Shown here in pieces: positions 1 to 9,635 of a DNA stretch of 64,000 nt; position 1 is the stretch's first letter; the number at the start of each line of letters is the position of its first letter. This DNA is from Pseudomonas sp. Q1-7 (GTDB lineage: Bacteria > Pseudomonadota > Gammaproteobacteria > Pseudomonadales > Pseudomonadaceae), in the NCBI RefSeq assembly GCF_028010285.1, contig NZ_CP116304.1:5534501-5598500 (forward strand). Reading direction: 5' to 3'. The position numbers and the translations under genes were made by a program. The notes below the pieces were generated by a model. That model did no database searches, was not told the DNA's origin, and saw only the letters and a list, made by a program, of their open reading frames with translations.

Positions 1-30
1 ACGGTGCCCTACCCTTCGAAACTCGGTGTT

Positions 31-36
31 TATAAT
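31..36 (+). promoter_or_regulatory. candidate -10 box of tex promoter
   Basis: A perfect TATAAT lies about 100 bases before the tex start. No good -35 hexamer is visible at the usual distance, and the window begins only 30 bases upstream, so this rests on the -10 alone. A near-perfect palindrome (53-74, arms CCGGCGAGCC/GGCTCGCCGG) follows in the predicted 5' leader. Confidence 0.35.
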
Positions 37-136
37 GCGGCGCCTTTCATTACCGGCGAGCCCTGGCTCGCCGGTCTGTTATTCCGCGGTAGCCGCCGTG
101 GCCCGGCCCGGGCTGCCGCCCCTGCAGGTGTTTTCA

Positions 137-2455
137 ATGGACAGCATCAACAACCGCATCGCTGAAGAACTGGGCGTGCGCCCGCAACAGGTCGCCGCCG
201 CCGTGGAACTGCTGGATGAAGGCTCCACCGTGCCTTTCATCGCCCGTTACCGGAAGGAAGTCACCGGCAGCCTCGACGACACCCAGCTGCGCACCCTGGA
301 AGAGCGCCTGCGCTACCTGCGCGAGATGGAGGACCGCCGCGCCGCGATCCTCTCCAGCATCACCGAACAGGGCAAGCTGACCCCGGAACTGGAACGCGAG
401 ATCAAGCTCGCCGACACCAAGACCCGCCTCGAAGACCTCTACCTGCCCTACAAGCAGAAGCGCCGCACCAAGGGCCAGATCGCCCTGGAAGCCGGCCTTG
501 GCGAACTCGCCGACGCGCTGTTCAACGACCCGGCCCTGGCCCCGGAGAGCGAAGCCGAGCGCTTCATCGACGCCGAAAAGGGCTTCGCCGACATCAAGGC
601 CGTGCTCGAAGGCGCGAAGTACATCCTCATGGAGCGCTTCGCCGAAGACGCCACCCTGCTCGCCACCCTGCGCGCCTTCCTCAAGGACAACGCCACCCTG
701 TCCGCCCGCCTGGTGGCCGGCAAGGAACAGGAAGGCGCCAAGTTCAGCGACTACTTCGAACATGACGAGAACCTCAAGGGCGTGCCGTCCCACCGCGCCC
801 TGGCGATCTTCCGCGGCCGCAACGAAGGCGTGCTGAGCATCGCCCTGAAGGTCGGCGACGAGCAGCCGGGCAGCCTGCACCCCTGCGAGCTGATGATTGG
901 CGAGCGTTTCGGCCTGGAGAACCGTGGCCGCGCCGCCGACAAGTGGCTGGCCGAGGTGGTGCGCTGGACCTGGAAGGTCAAGCTCTACACCCACCTGGAA
1001 ACCGACCTGCTGGGCGAACTGCGCGAAGCCGCCGAAACCGAGGCGATCAACGTCTTCGCCCGCAACCTGCACGACCTGCTGCTGGCCGCCCCGGCCGGCC
1101 CGCGCGCCACCCTGGGCCTGGACCCGGGCCTGCGCACCGGCTGCAAGGTGGCCGTGGTCGACGCCACCGGCAAGCTGCTGGACACCGCCACCGTCTACCC
1201 GCACGTGCCGCACAACAAGTGGGACGAGACCCTGGCCATCCTCGCCAGGCTGTGCGCCAAGCACAGCGTCGACCTGATCGCCATCGGCAACGGCACCGCC
1301 AGCCGCGAGACGGACAAGCTGGCCATCGAGCTGATCAAGAAGTTCCCGCAGTTGAAGATGACCAAGATCATGGTCAGCGAGGCTGGCGCTTCGGTGTACT
1401 CCGCCTCGGAACTGGCGGCCCGGGAATTCCCCGAGCTGGACGTGTCCCTGCGCGGCGCCGTATCCATCGCCCGCCGCCTGCAGGACCCGCTGGCCGAACT
1501 GGTGAAGATCGACCCGAAATCCATCGGCGTCGGCCAGTACCAGCACGACGTTTCCCAAGTGCAGCTGGCACGCAGCCTGGACGCCGTGGTGGAAGACTGC
1601 GTGAACGCCGTGGGCGTGGACGTGAACACCGCCTCCGCCGCCCTGCTGGCGCGCATCTCCGGCCTCAACGCCACCCTGGCGCAGAACATCGTCGCCTACC
1701 GTGACGCCAATGGCGCCTTCAAGACCCGCAACGAGTTGAAGAAGGTCAGCCGCCTGGGCGAGAAGACCTTCGAGCAGGCCGCCGGCTTCCTCCGCGTGAT
1801 GAACGGCGACAACCCGCTGGACGCCTCCGCCGTGCACCCGGAAACCTACCCGCTGGTGCAGCGCATCGCCGAAGGTACTGGCCGCGACATCCGCTCGCTG
1901 ATTGGCGACTCGGGCTTCCTCAAGCGCCTCGACCCGGCCAAGTTCACCGACGAGACCTTCGGCCTGCCCACCGTCACCGACATCCTCAAGGAACTGGACA
2001 AACCCGGCCGCGATCCGCGTCCCGAGTTCAAGACCGCCGAGTTCCAGGAAGGCGTCGAGAGCCTCAAGGACCTCACGCCCGGCATGGTGCTGGAAGGCGT
2101 GGTCACCAACGTCACCAACTTCGGCGCCTTCGTCGACATCGGCGTCCATCAGGACGGCCTGGTGCACATCTCCGCGCTGTCGGAGAAGTTCGTCAAGGAC
2201 CCGTACGAAGTGGTCAAGGCCGGCGACATCGTCCGCGTGAAGGTCATGGAAGTGGACATCCCGCGCAACCGCGTGGGCCTGTCCATGCGCATGGGCGACA
2301 CCCCCGGCGAGAAAGTCGAAGGCCCTCGTGGCGGTGGTCGCCAGGGCGGTCAACCGCGCCAGCAGCAGGGCGCCCCGCGCCACCAGAGCGCCCCGCCGGC
2401 CACCGGCGGCATGGCTTCGCTGTTCGCCAACGCCAAGCAGATCAAGAAGAAATGA
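137..2455 (+). CDS. tex: Tex, transcription accessory RNA-binding protein
   Basis: Cytoplasmic nucleic-acid-binding protein of the Tex/YhgF family (772 aa, usual length about 780), linked in Pseudomonas and Bordetella to transcript processing and toxin expression. Visible domains: N-terminal Tex helical region, a YqgF/RNase H-like fold starting near residue 325 ([12 protein letters not shown]), tandem helix-hairpin-helix motifs around residues 490-555, and an S1 domain near 648-719 ([20 protein letters not shown]). The tail is Gly/Gln/Arg-rich and ends in KQIKKK. An in-frame ATG at 26 would add 37 residues of low-complexity sequence unlike the family, so I place the start at 137 ([14 protein letters not shown]). 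The stop overlaps the next gene (ATGA), so the two are probably cotranscribed. Confidence 0.95.
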   Translation: MDSINNRIAEELGVRPQQVAAAVELLDEGSTVPFIARYRKEVTGSLDDTQLRTLEERLRYLREMEDRRAAILSSITEQGKLTPELEREIKLADTKTRLEDLYLPYKQKRRTKGQIALEAGLGELADALFNDPALAPESEAERFIDAEKGFADIKAVLEGAKYILMERFAEDATLLATLRAFLKDNATLSARLVAGKEQEGAKFSDYFEHDENLKGVPSHRALAIFRGRNEGVLSIALKVGDEQPGSLHPCELMIGERFGLENRGRAADKWLAEVVRWTWKVKLYTHLETDLLGELREAAETEAINVFARNLHDLLLAAPAGPRATLGLDPGLRTGCKVAVVDATGKLLDTATVYPHVPHNKWDETLAILARLCAKHSVDLIAIGNGTASRETDKLAIELIKKFPQLKMTKIMVSEAGASVYSASELAAREFPELDVSLRGAVSIARRLQDPLAELVKIDPKSIGVGQYQHDVSQVQLARSLDAVVEDCVNAVGVDVNTASAALLARISGLNATLAQNIVAYRDANGAFKTRNELKKVSRLGEKTFEQAAGFLRVMNGDNPLDASAVHPETYPLVQRIAEGTGRDIRSLIGDSGFLKRLDPAKFTDETFGLPTVTDILKELDKPGRDPRPEFKTAEFQEGVESLKDLTPGMVLEGVVTNVTNFGAFVDIGVHQDGLVHISALSEKFVKDPYEVVKAGDIVRVKVMEVDIPRNRVGLSMRMGDTPGEKVEGPRGGGRQGGQPRQQQGAPRHQSAPPATGGMASLFANAKQIKKK

Positions 2456-2841
2456 CCATGGACCTGTCCGAGCTGCAGACCGGCAGCCCTTACAGCCAGC
2501 ACCTCGGCATCGAGGCGGTGAGCCTGGGCGACGGCGTCGCCGAGGCCCGCCTGCCGATGGCCGAACACTTGCGCAACCGTGGCCAGGTGATGCACGGCGG
2601 GGCGATTTTCTCCCTGCTGGACATCGCCATGGGCCTGGCCTGCTCCAGCAGCCACGGTTTCGACCGGCGCAGCGCCACCCTGGAATGCAAGATCAACTAC
2701 ATCCGCCCGGTGGCGGAGGGCGAAGTGATCTGCAAGGCACGGGTGCTGCACGCCGGCAAGCGCACCCTGGTGGTGGAAGCGGATGTGCTGCAGGGCGACA
2801 AGCTGGTCGCCAAGGGACAAGGCACCTTCGCTCAGCTGTAA
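2452..2841 (+). CDS. PaaI-type hotdog thioesterase
   Basis: Small hotdog-fold acyl-CoA thioesterase, 129 aa. The family motif [10 protein letters not shown] sits near residue 45, followed by the long helix and a strand ending [11 protein letters not shown]. Such proteins hydrolyse aryl- or acyl-CoA; the substrate cannot be read from the sequence. The start overlaps the tex stop by four bases (ATGA). A second ATG at 2458 is an alternative start, two residues shorter. It is probably translationally coupled to tex. The same tex-thioesterase-gshA order is, from memory, found in P. aeruginosa. Confidence 0.85.
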   Translation: MTMDLSELQTGSPYSQHLGIEAVSLGDGVAEARLPMAEHLRNRGQVMHGGAIFSLLDIAMGLACSSSHGFDRRSATLECKINYIRPVAEGEVICKARVLHAGKRTLVVEADVLQGDKLVAKGQGTFAQL

Positions 2842-2888
2842 CAGCGGGGGTGCGACGACGCTCTATTCTGGACGAAGCGAAAACCTGG

Positions 2889-2920
2889 GCCGGCGGCGGA
2901 AAAGTATTTCGGCCGCCGGC
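2889..2920. repeat. hairpin in thioesterase-gshA gap
   Basis: Inverted repeat with 9-base arms GCCGGCGGC (2889-2897) and GCCGCCGGC (2912-2920), extended inward by GAAA/TTTC after one mismatch. There is no T-run after it, so it is not a classical terminator. It may be a transcript stabiliser or a structured gshA leader. Confidence 0.5.
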
Positions 2921-2989
2921 GAACCCGCCTCTTGTAGACAGCTCGGTCCACCCCCATATTGGGGCGACTGACGCGTGAAGGATTCCAAA

Positions 2990-4576
2990 TTGAGCGATCT
3001 TCTTTCCCGCCGCCTGGCCTTGCTCGGCGAGCGCGCCAACCTGCCCCTGCTCACCCGCTGCCTGCACGGCATCGAACGTGAATGCCTGCGGGTGGATGGC
3101 AACGGCCAACTGGCGCTGACGCCGCACTCCCCGGCCCTGGGCTCGGCCCTGACACATGGGCAGATCACCACGGACTACTCCGAGTCCTTGCTGGAGTTCA
3201 TCACGCCCGCCGAGGTCGATGCGGCGCAGACCCTGGCGGACCTGGAGAAGGTCCATCGCTTCACGGTCAGCCAACTGGGCGACGAACTGCTCTGGAGCCC
3301 GTCGATGCCCTGCCGCCTGCCGGCGGAGGAAGACATCCCGATCGCGCGCTACGGCAGCTCGCCCATCGGCCGCCTGAAATACGTCTACCGCAAGGGCCTG
3401 GCCATACGCTACGGCAAGACCATGCAGTGCATCGCCGGCATCCACTACAACTATTCCCTGCCCGAGGCGCTCTGGCCGCTGCTCAAGCAGGCTGAAGGCG
3501 ATCCGCAGAACGAACGCGACTACCAGTCGGCGCGCTACATCGCGATGATTCGCAACTTCCGCCGCTACAGCTGGCTGCTGATGTACCTGTTCGGCGCCGC
3601 GCCCGCCCTGGACAAGAGCTTCCTGCGCGACCGGCCGCACGACCTCGACAGCCTGGGCGCCGACACGCTCTACCTGCCCTATGCCACCAGCCTGCGGATG
3701 AGCGACCTGGGCTACCAGAACAACGCCCAGGCCGGCCTCACCCCTTGTTACAACAGCCTCGACAGCTACCTGGCGAGCCTGCGCCAGGCGGTGTCCACGC
3801 CCTACCCGCCTTATGTCGAGATCGGCACCAAGAAGGACGGCAAATGGGTGCAACTGAACACCAACGTGATCCAGATCGAGAACGAGTACTACTCGAGCAT
3901 CCGCCCCAAACGCGTCACCCACACCGGCGAGCGCCCGATCCAGGCGCTGACGGCCCGGGGCGTGCAGTACGTGGAAGTGCGCTGCCTGGACATCAACCCC
4001 TACCTGCCGCTGGGGATCGACCTGGCCGAAAGCCGTTTCCTTGACGCCTTCCTGCTGTTCTGCGCGCTGCAGGACAGCCCGCCGATGAGCGGCGAGGAAT
4101 GCCGCTGCGCCACCGACAACTTCCAGCGCGTGGTCAAGGAAGGCCGTCGTCCCGGCCTGCAGCTGCTGCGTCATGGCCAGCCCATCGGCCTGAGCGAATG
4201 GGCCGATGACCTGCTCGACCGCATCGGTCGCACCGCCGAACTGCTGGACGCCGCCCAGGGCGGCCAGGAACACGCCGAGGCCCTGGGAGCCCAGCGTGCC
4301 AAGGTCACCAACCCGGAACTGACCCCTTCGGCCCGGGTGCTGGCCGAACTGCGCGAACGCAACGAAAGCTTCAGCCAGTTCGCCCTGCGCTACAGCCGCC
4401 AGCATGCCGAGTACTTCCGCAGCCAGCCGCTGAACGCGGAAGACCAGGCCCGCTTCGAAGCCATGGCCCGTGAATCCCTGGAGGAACAGACGCGCCTGGA
4501 AACCGAGCCGGAAGTGGACTTCGACAGCTTCGTCGCCGCTTACCAGGCCAGCATCCTGGGGCTGATCAGCGACTGA
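2990..4576 (+). CDS. gshA: glutamate-cysteine ligase
   Basis: Catalyses ATP-dependent ligation of L-glutamate and L-cysteine, the first step of glutathione synthesis, in the cytoplasm. From TTG 2990 the product is 528 aa, close to the gammaproteobacterial class I family length. Family motifs include RECLRV near the N-terminus, [14 protein letters not shown] (near 62), CIAGIHYN and [14 protein letters not shown]. The furthest upstream start is a GTG at 2975, but the family begins MSDLLSRRL, which corresponds to the TTG at 2990, and a GAAGGA Shine-Dalgarno (2977-2982) lies seven bases before that TTG. I therefore prefer the rare TTG start, which could limit translation. Followed by a REP palindrome. 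Confidence 0.95.
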   Translation: MSDLLSRRLALLGERANLPLLTRCLHGIERECLRVDGNGQLALTPHSPALGSALTHGQITTDYSESLLEFITPAEVDAAQTLADLEKVHRFTVSQLGDELLWSPSMPCRLPAEEDIPIARYGSSPIGRLKYVYRKGLAIRYGKTMQCIAGIHYNYSLPEALWPLLKQAEGDPQNERDYQSARYIAMIRNFRRYSWLLMYLFGAAPALDKSFLRDRPHDLDSLGADTLYLPYATSLRMSDLGYQNNAQAGLTPCYNSLDSYLASLRQAVSTPYPPYVEIGTKKDGKWVQLNTNVIQIENEYYSSIRPKRVTHTGERPIQALTARGVQYVEVRCLDINPYLPLGIDLAESRFLDAFLLFCALQDSPPMSGEECRCATDNFQRVVKEGRRPGLQLLRHGQPIGLSEWADDLLDRIGRTAELLDAAQGGQEHAEALGAQRAKVTNPELTPSARVLAELRERNESFSQFALRYSRQHAEYFRSQPLNAEDQARFEAMARESLEEQTRLETEPEVDFDSFVAAYQASILGLISD

Positions 4577-4603
4577 TCGGAATGGCTCTCGCAACGGCGT
4601 GAT

Positions 4604-4703
4604 CCTGTAGGAGCGAATTCATTCGCGAAGGGCCGCAGCGCGGCCCCGATGCCTGGTCAGGCAGCCCTTCGGGCTGCTTCGCGAATGAATTCGCTCCTAC
4701 AGG
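4604..4703. repeat. REP-type palindrome, perfect 27-base arms
   Basis: The left arm (4604-4630) begins CCTGTAGGAGCGAATTCATT and the right arm (4677-4703) is its exact reverse complement. The centre contains two smaller GC hairpins (GGGCCGCAGCGCGGCCC-like and GCAGCCCTTCGGGCTGC). This is the Pseudomonas GTAGGAGCGAAT class of REP/BIME element, in the convergent gap between gshA and argA, where it can act as a bidirectional transcript end. Confidence 0.9.
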
Positions 4704-4746
4704 AAAGCAGTCCTCGCCACATGAAGGCGAGGTGCCCGGACGAGAA

Positions 4747-6045
4747 TCAGAGCACCTTCTCGAATATCTGCGAATTGCGCTGGTAGTTGTACAGCGACGC
4801 CCGCGCCGCCGGCAGGCGCTCGACGCCGCTGGGCTGGAAGCCGCGCTCGCGGAACCAGTGGGCCGTACGGGTGGTGAGGACGAAGAGGTGCTTCAGGCCC
4901 TGGGCACGGGCACGCGCCTCGATGCGCTCCAGCAGCTCGTCGCCACGGCCGCCATGGCGGTACTCGGGATTCACCGCCAGGCAGGCGAGCTCGCCGGCGT
5001 CGGAATCGGCGATGGGATAGAGCGCCGCGCAGGCGATGATCAGGCCGTCGCGCTCGACAATGGTGAACTGCTCGATTTCCCGCTCCAGCACCTCGCGGGA
5101 ACGGCGCACCAGGATGCCCTGATCCTCCAGCGGTGTGATCAGGTCGATCAGGCCGCCGACGTCGTCGATGGTGGCCTCGCGCAGGGACTCGAACTGTTCC
5201 TGGTCCACCAGGGTGCCGCCGCCGTCGCGGGTGAAGAGTTCGGTGAGCAGCGAGCCGTCTTCGGCGTAGCTGACCATGTGGCTGCGCTTGACCCCGGCAC
5301 GGCAGGCCTGGGCGGCGGCATCCAGCAATTCGGCCTGGTAGTTGTTGCCAAGGCGGCTCAGGTGCGCCGGCACCTGCTGCGGACGCAGCTCACGCACCAG
5401 CTTGCCGGACTCGTCGATCAGCCCGCGCTCGTTGCCAAACAGGATCAGCTTGTCCGCGCCCAGGTCGATGGCCACGCGGGTGGCCACGTCCTCGCAGGCG
5501 AGGTTGAAGATTTCCCCGGTGGGCGAATAGCCGAGCGACGAGAGCAGCACGATGGTGCGCTCGTCCAGCAGCCGGCCGATGCCCTTGCGGTCCACCCGGC
5601 GCACTTCGCCGGTGTGGTGGTAATCGATACCGTCGACGACGCCGATGGGGCGCGCGGTGACGAAGTTGCCGGTGCTCACACGCAGGCGCGAGCCCTGCAT
5701 GGGCGAGGCGGCGATATCCATGGACAGGCGTGCCTCGATGGCGATGCGCAACTGGCCGACGGCATCGATCACGCACTCCAGGGTGGGACCGTCGGTGATC
5801 CGCAAATCGCGATGGAAGTGCGGCGTCAGCCCACGGGCGGCCAGGCGCGCCTCGATCTGCGGGCGCGAGCCGTGCACCAGCACCAGGCGCACGCCCAGGC
5901 TGTGCAGCAGCACAAGGTCGTGGACGATATTGCCGAAGTTCGGGTGGGCGACGCCCTCGCCGGGCAGCATGACGACGAAGGTGCAGTCCCGGTGGGCGTT
6001 GATGTAAGGAGACGCGTGGCGCAGCCAGTTGACGTAATCGGGCAT
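4747..6045 (-). CDS. argA: N-acetylglutamate synthase
   Basis: Transfers acetyl from acetyl-CoA to glutamate, the first committed step of arginine synthesis (432 aa, normal ArgA length). The N-terminal amino-acid-kinase fold (about residues 15-260) carries CTFVVMLPGEGV and LVLVHGSRPQIEARL, and is the arginine-sensing domain in the family. The C-terminal GNAT acetyltransferase (about 290-432) carries LAVNPEYRHGGRGDELL as its acetyl-CoA loop. Downstream of argE on the same strand with a 110-base gap, so both arginine genes may share a transcript. Confidence 0.96.
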   Translation of the reverse strand: MPDYVNWLRHASPYINAHRDCTFVVMLPGEGVAHPNFGNIVHDLVLLHSLGVRLVLVHGSRPQIEARLAARGLTPHFHRDLRITDGPTLECVIDAVGQLRIAIEARLSMDIAASPMQGSRLRVSTGNFVTARPIGVVDGIDYHHTGEVRRVDRKGIGRLLDERTIVLLSSLGYSPTGEIFNLACEDVATRVAIDLGADKLILFGNERGLIDESGKLVRELRPQQVPAHLSRLGNNYQAELLDAAAQACRAGVKRSHMVSYAEDGSLLTELFTRDGGGTLVDQEQFESLREATIDDVGGLIDLITPLEDQGILVRRSREVLEREIEQFTIVERDGLIIACAALYPIADSDAGELACLAVNPEYRHGGRGDELLERIEARARAQGLKHLFVLTTRTAHWFRERGFQPSGVERLPAARASLYNYQRNSQIFEKVL

Positions 6046-6155
6046 GGTTCCGTGAGCCTGAAAATGTGGCGAATTGACGAATGCGGAGCTCGGCCGGCGA
6101 GCAGTGGGGCGGCGCGTTATCGTCGTCGCAAGAGCATCAACGGAAACCCTCCCGG

Positions 6156-7313
6156 TCAGGCTGTGCTGGTGGATTGCAGGCAGTAATGCTGGATGAGCTG
6201 GCGCAATAGCGCAACGGTAGGCTCGATCCGTGACAGTTCGAGGTGCTCATCCGGCTGGTGGGCGCAGGCGATGTCGCCGGGGCCGAGCACCAGCGTCTCG
6301 CAACCGAGCTGCTGAAGATACGGCGCTTCGGTACCGAAGGCCACCGCCTGCGCGGTATGCCCGGTGAGACGCTCGGCCAGGCGCACCAGATCACTGCCTG
6401 GCGCCTGCTCGAAGGGCGGCACCGCCGGAAACAGCGGCTTGAAGTCGATCTGCACCTGATAATGCTCGGCCACCGGTCGCAGGCGCTGGCGGATGACCGC
6501 GCGCAGAGTGTCGGGGCTCATCCCCGGCAACGGCCGCAGATCGAACTCCAGGCTGCACTGGCCGCAGATGCGGTTGGGGTTGTCGCCGCCGTGGATACAG
6601 CCGAAGTTCAACGTGGGTTGCGGCACGCTGAACTGCGAGTTGCGGAATTCCTGCTGCCACTCGCCACGCAGTTCGAGCAGGTCGCTCATCACCGCGTGCA
6701 TGGCTTCCAGGGCGCTGTGGCCGAGGCTGGGATCGGAGGAATGGCCGCTCTGCCCGAGGATGTCGATGCGCTCCATCATCACCCCCTTGTGCAGACGGAT
6801 GGGCTTGAGCCCCGTCGGCTCGCCGATCACCGCCGCGCGCCCCAGCGGCCTGCCGGCCTCGGCCAGGGCGCGCGCGCCGGCCATGGAGCTTTCCTCGTCG
6901 CAGGTGGCGAGGATGATCAGCGGCTGGCGGAACGGCTGGTCCAGCAGGCCGCGCACAGCCTCGATGGCCAGGGGAAAGAAGCCTTTCATGTCGCAGCTGC
7001 CCAGGCCGTACCAGCGGTCGCCCACCTCGCTGAGCGCCAGCGGGTCGGTTTTCCACAGCGCGGCGTCGAAGGGCACGGTGTCGCTGTGGCCGGCCAGCAC
7101 CAGGCCGCCGGGGCCGCTGCCGTAGGTGGCCAGCAGGTTGGCCTTGCCCGGCGCCACCTGCTGGACTTCGCAGCGGAAGCCGAGGTCGCCGAGCCAGGTG
7201 GCCAGCAAGTCGATCACCGCCTGGTTCGACTGGTCCCAGTTGGGCTGGGTGCAGCTCACCGAAGGCGCGGCGATCAGCGCGGCGAACTGCGATTTCAGGT
7301 CTGGAACAGGCAT
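6156..7313 (-). CDS. argE: acetylornithine deacetylase
   Basis: M20-family zinc peptidase homolog (385 aa) that removes acetate from N-acetylornithine to give ornithine. Visible motifs: GHSDTVPF (first metal His and Asp, near residue 80), CDEESSMAGA (catalytic Glu pair near 142) and a C-terminal CAHQPDEHLEL with metal-binding His. The reading frame stays open far upstream, but the family N-terminus MPVPDLKSQFAAL begins at 7313. Pseudomonas can also recycle acetyl groups through ArgJ, so the exact substrate preference is inferred from family and from the neighbouring argA. Confidence 0.93.
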   Translation of the reverse strand: MPVPDLKSQFAALIAAPSVSCTQPNWDQSNQAVIDLLATWLGDLGFRCEVQQVAPGKANLLATYGSGPGGLVLAGHSDTVPFDAALWKTDPLALSEVGDRWYGLGSCDMKGFFPLAIEAVRGLLDQPFRQPLIILATCDEESSMAGARALAEAGRPLGRAAVIGEPTGLKPIRLHKGVMMERIDILGQSGHSSDPSLGHSALEAMHAVMSDLLELRGEWQQEFRNSQFSVPQPTLNFGCIHGGDNPNRICGQCSLEFDLRPLPGMSPDTLRAVIRQRLRPVAEHYQVQIDFKPLFPAVPPFEQAPGSDLVRLAERLTGHTAQAVAFGTEAPYLQQLGCETLVLGPGDIACAHQPDEHLELSRIEPTVALLRQLIQHYCLQSTSTA

Positions 7314-7448
7314 CGGGACCTCCACGAATGAGCAACCATCATAGGCCCAGCCCGCGCGAGGCGAAACCGCTGCGGCACGGCGCGGACCTGTCCTGTAAAC
7401 TTCACCGCCCTGGCAGCCGCCCCTGGCTGCGCCTGAAAGACCCCGGCG

Positions 7449-8813
7449 ATGAACAAAGAGACCGAAATCAAGCTTCGCGCCAGCCGCGAGACCCTGGAAG
7501 CCTTGCGCGACCACCCGCTGCTGAAGAAGCGCAACAAGTCCGGCTGGGAACGCCGCGAGCTGTTCAACCAGTACTTCGACACCCCCGCGCGCGACCTCGC
7601 CAAGGCCCGAGTGGCCCTGCGCCTGCGCCGCGACGGCGAGCAGTTCATCCAGACCCTCAAGACCCGCGGCCAGAGCGTGGCCGGGCTGTCCGAGCGCAAC
7701 GAATGGGACTGGTACCTGACCCGCGCCAAGCTGGACCCGAAGAAGCTCACCGACGATTGCTGGCCGGCCAGCCTGGCCGAGCTGGACAAGAACCAGTTGG
7801 CGCCCATCTTCACCACCGACTTCCATCGCGACCGGGCGGAAATCGCCTGGGGCCGGGGCAAGGCCAAGGTGGTGATCGAAGCCGCCCTGGACCAGGGCAA
7901 GGTGATCGCCGGCAATCAGGAAGAAGACATCTGCGAACTGGAGCTGGAACTGCGCCAGGGTGAGCCCGAGGCCCTGCTGGAGCTGGCCGCCGAACTGGCC
8001 GCCGACCTGCCGCTGATGCCCTGCGACATCAGCAAGGCCGAGCGCGGCTACCGCCTGTACGACGCCAACAGCTACCACCTGAGCCTGCCGGCCCCGGCGC
8101 TGGCCGTCGACATGCCGCTGGACGACGCCTTCGCCGCCCTCGCCTGGCACCTGCTGGGCGCCAGCCAGCGCCTGGCCGAGCAGTACCGTTTCAACAACCA
8201 CTGGAAGCTGCTGGTGGACTGGCTGCAGCAACTGGTGGAACTGCGCGCCTTGCTCGGCAGCCTTGGCCAGGCCGCGCCGCGCGCCAGCAGCCACGACCTG
8301 CGCGAAGCCCTGGACGCCCTGCTCGAGGACTGGCGCCCGCGCATCCAGGCCGGCGAACAGGATGAAGCGGCGCGCCATGCCGCGCCGCAACAGTTCGCCG
8401 ACGAGCTGGCCGGAACCCGCTGGGGGCTGTTCTCCCTCAGCGCCTCGCGCTGGCTGCTGACCCGCGCCTGGATCGTCGAGCGCAACGCCCGCGGCACCCG
8501 CCAGGGCCAGGCAGCGCTGGGCAACTGGCTGCCGCGGTTCCTCGCCGAAGAAGGCCAGGCGCTGAAGCCGGAACTCTACAAGCGCCAGCCGGAAGACCTG
8601 GGCGAGCAGTTGCCGCGCCTGGAGCGTCTGCTGGTCTGGCTGCGCCTGGCCCGCCAGGCGCTGGACGTGGTGGAAATCGACCGCGCCTACGGTGAACTGG
8701 CCAAGTTCGCCGAGCTGGCCGGCCGGCCGCTGGATGCCGAGAGCCTGGCCGCCCGCAGCGAACAGGCGCAGACGCTGATCAGCCTGCGCGGCTGGAAGGC
8801 GCTGACCCGCTGA
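7449..8813 (+). CDS. CYTH-CHAD protein, YgiF-like triphosphatase
   Basis: 454 aa. The N-terminal CYTH domain (about 1-205) carries the ExExK signature (ETEIK at residues 4-8) and paired charged strands (VALRLRRDGEQFIQTLKTR) that line the triphosphate tunnel. The C-terminal half is a divergent CHAD domain, all-helical with scattered conserved His/Arg, a module associated with polyphosphate binding. E. coli YgiF, of similar size and layout, is an inorganic triphosphatase; hydrolysis of PPPi is therefore the best guess. Divergent from argE, with 25 bases to the DUF502 gene, so likely cotranscribed with it. Confidence 0.85.
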   Translation: MNKETEIKLRASRETLEALRDHPLLKKRNKSGWERRELFNQYFDTPARDLAKARVALRLRRDGEQFIQTLKTRGQSVAGLSERNEWDWYLTRAKLDPKKLTDDCWPASLAELDKNQLAPIFTTDFHRDRAEIAWGRGKAKVVIEAALDQGKVIAGNQEEDICELELELRQGEPEALLELAAELAADLPLMPCDISKAERGYRLYDANSYHLSLPAPALAVDMPLDDAFAALAWHLLGASQRLAEQYRFNNHWKLLVDWLQQLVELRALLGSLGQAAPRASSHDLREALDALLEDWRPRIQAGEQDEAARHAAPQQFADELAGTRWGLFSLSASRWLLTRAWIVERNARGTRQGQAALGNWLPRFLAEEGQALKPELYKRQPEDLGEQLPRLERLLVWLRLARQALDVVEIDRAYGELAKFAELAGRPLDAESLAARSEQAQTLISLRGWKALTR

Positions 8814-8838
8814 CGCGACGCCGCCGAGGAGCCCCGCC

Positions 8839-9525
8839 ATGTTCAAGCAAAGCTTCCGCTCCGTGGTCACCACCTGGCTGACCGGCCTGCTGGCCCTGCT
8901 GCCACTGGTGCTGACCCTGGCGCTGCTGGCCTGGCTGGTCAGCCTGCTGAACCGGCTGGTGGGGCCTTCGACGGTGATCGGCCAGCTCCTCGGCGCCCTC
9001 GGCCAGCCCTTCGCCAGCAACCCGGCGCTGGCCTACCTGGTCGGCACCCTGGTGCTGCTGGGCTGCCTCTACCCCCTCGGGCTGGCGGTGCAGCTCGGCC
9101 TGCGCCGGCCGCTGGCCTGGCTGCTGGACACGACCCTGCGCCGCGCGCCGCTGGTCGGCAGCCTGTACAGCCTGGCGGACCGCTTCGTCGGCCTGCTGGA
9201 CCGCAGCAAGAATGCCGATATCGCAGCCATGAGCCCGGTGTGGTGCATCTTTGGCGGCGAAGGCGCGGCGGTGCTGGCCTTGCAGCCGAACCCGACGACC
9301 GTCGAGCTGGACGGCCGGCAATACTGCGCCATCCTGGTCCCCACCGCGCCCATCCCGGTGGGGGGCGGGCTGATCTATGTGCCGGTGGAATGGCTGCGCC
9401 CGGCGGAGATGGGCGTGGAAGGGCTGACCGGCATCTACCTGTCCATGGGCCTCACCCCGCCCCATCAGGCAGGCAAGCTGGCGAAGAAGCCGGTGGTGCT
9501 GACGGACGACCACAAGGCGTCCTGA
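8839..9525 (+). CDS. DUF502 membrane protein
   Basis: 228 aa. Two transmembrane segments are visible, about residues 11-35 (TGLLALLPLVLTLALLAWL) and 60-85 (ALAYLVGTLVLLGCLY), followed by a soluble C-terminal domain with VPTAPIPVGGGLIYVPVEW, the hallmark of DUF502 proteins. A GAGGAG ribosome site (8826-8831) precedes the ATG. The biochemical function is unknown; the domain is widespread, in bacteria and in plant LIKE-COV proteins. It lies just after the CYTH-CHAD gene and before a REP palindrome. Confidence 0.85.
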   Translation: MFKQSFRSVVTTWLTGLLALLPLVLTLALLAWLVSLLNRLVGPSTVIGQLLGALGQPFASNPALAYLVGTLVLLGCLYPLGLAVQLGLRRPLAWLLDTTLRRAPLVGSLYSLADRFVGLLDRSKNADIAAMSPVWCIFGGEGAAVLALQPNPTTVELDGRQYCAILVPTAPIPVGGGLIYVPVEWLRPAEMGVEGLTGIYLSMGLTPPHQAGKLAKKPVVLTDDHKAS

Positions 9526-9526
9526 C

Positions 9527-9631
9527 CTTGTAGGGGCGAATTTATTCGCCAAGCGGGCCGAAGGTCCGCCATTCCGCTTAACCAGACAGAGCAGCTGCGC
9601 TGCCCCTGGCGATTGAAATCGCCCCTACAAG
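9527..9631. repeat. REP-type palindrome, imperfect 25-base arms
   Basis: The left arm 9527-9551 (CTTGTAGGGGCGAATTTATT...) pairs with the right arm 9607-9631 at 22 of 25 bases. Same class as the element at 4604-4703. It occupies the convergent gap between the DUF502 gene and the Lrp-type regulator and contains smaller internal hairpins. Confidence 0.85.
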
Positions 9632-9635
9632 CCTT

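Noticed and set aside
134-2383. 749-residue antisense ORF opposite tex
   Set aside because: Codon-position shadow of a high-GC gene: no family resemblance, His/Gly/Val-rich composition, no ribosome site.
2693-4594. 633-residue antisense ORF opposite gshA
   Set aside because: Low-complexity shadow of gshA; the sense frame carries the enzyme motifs.
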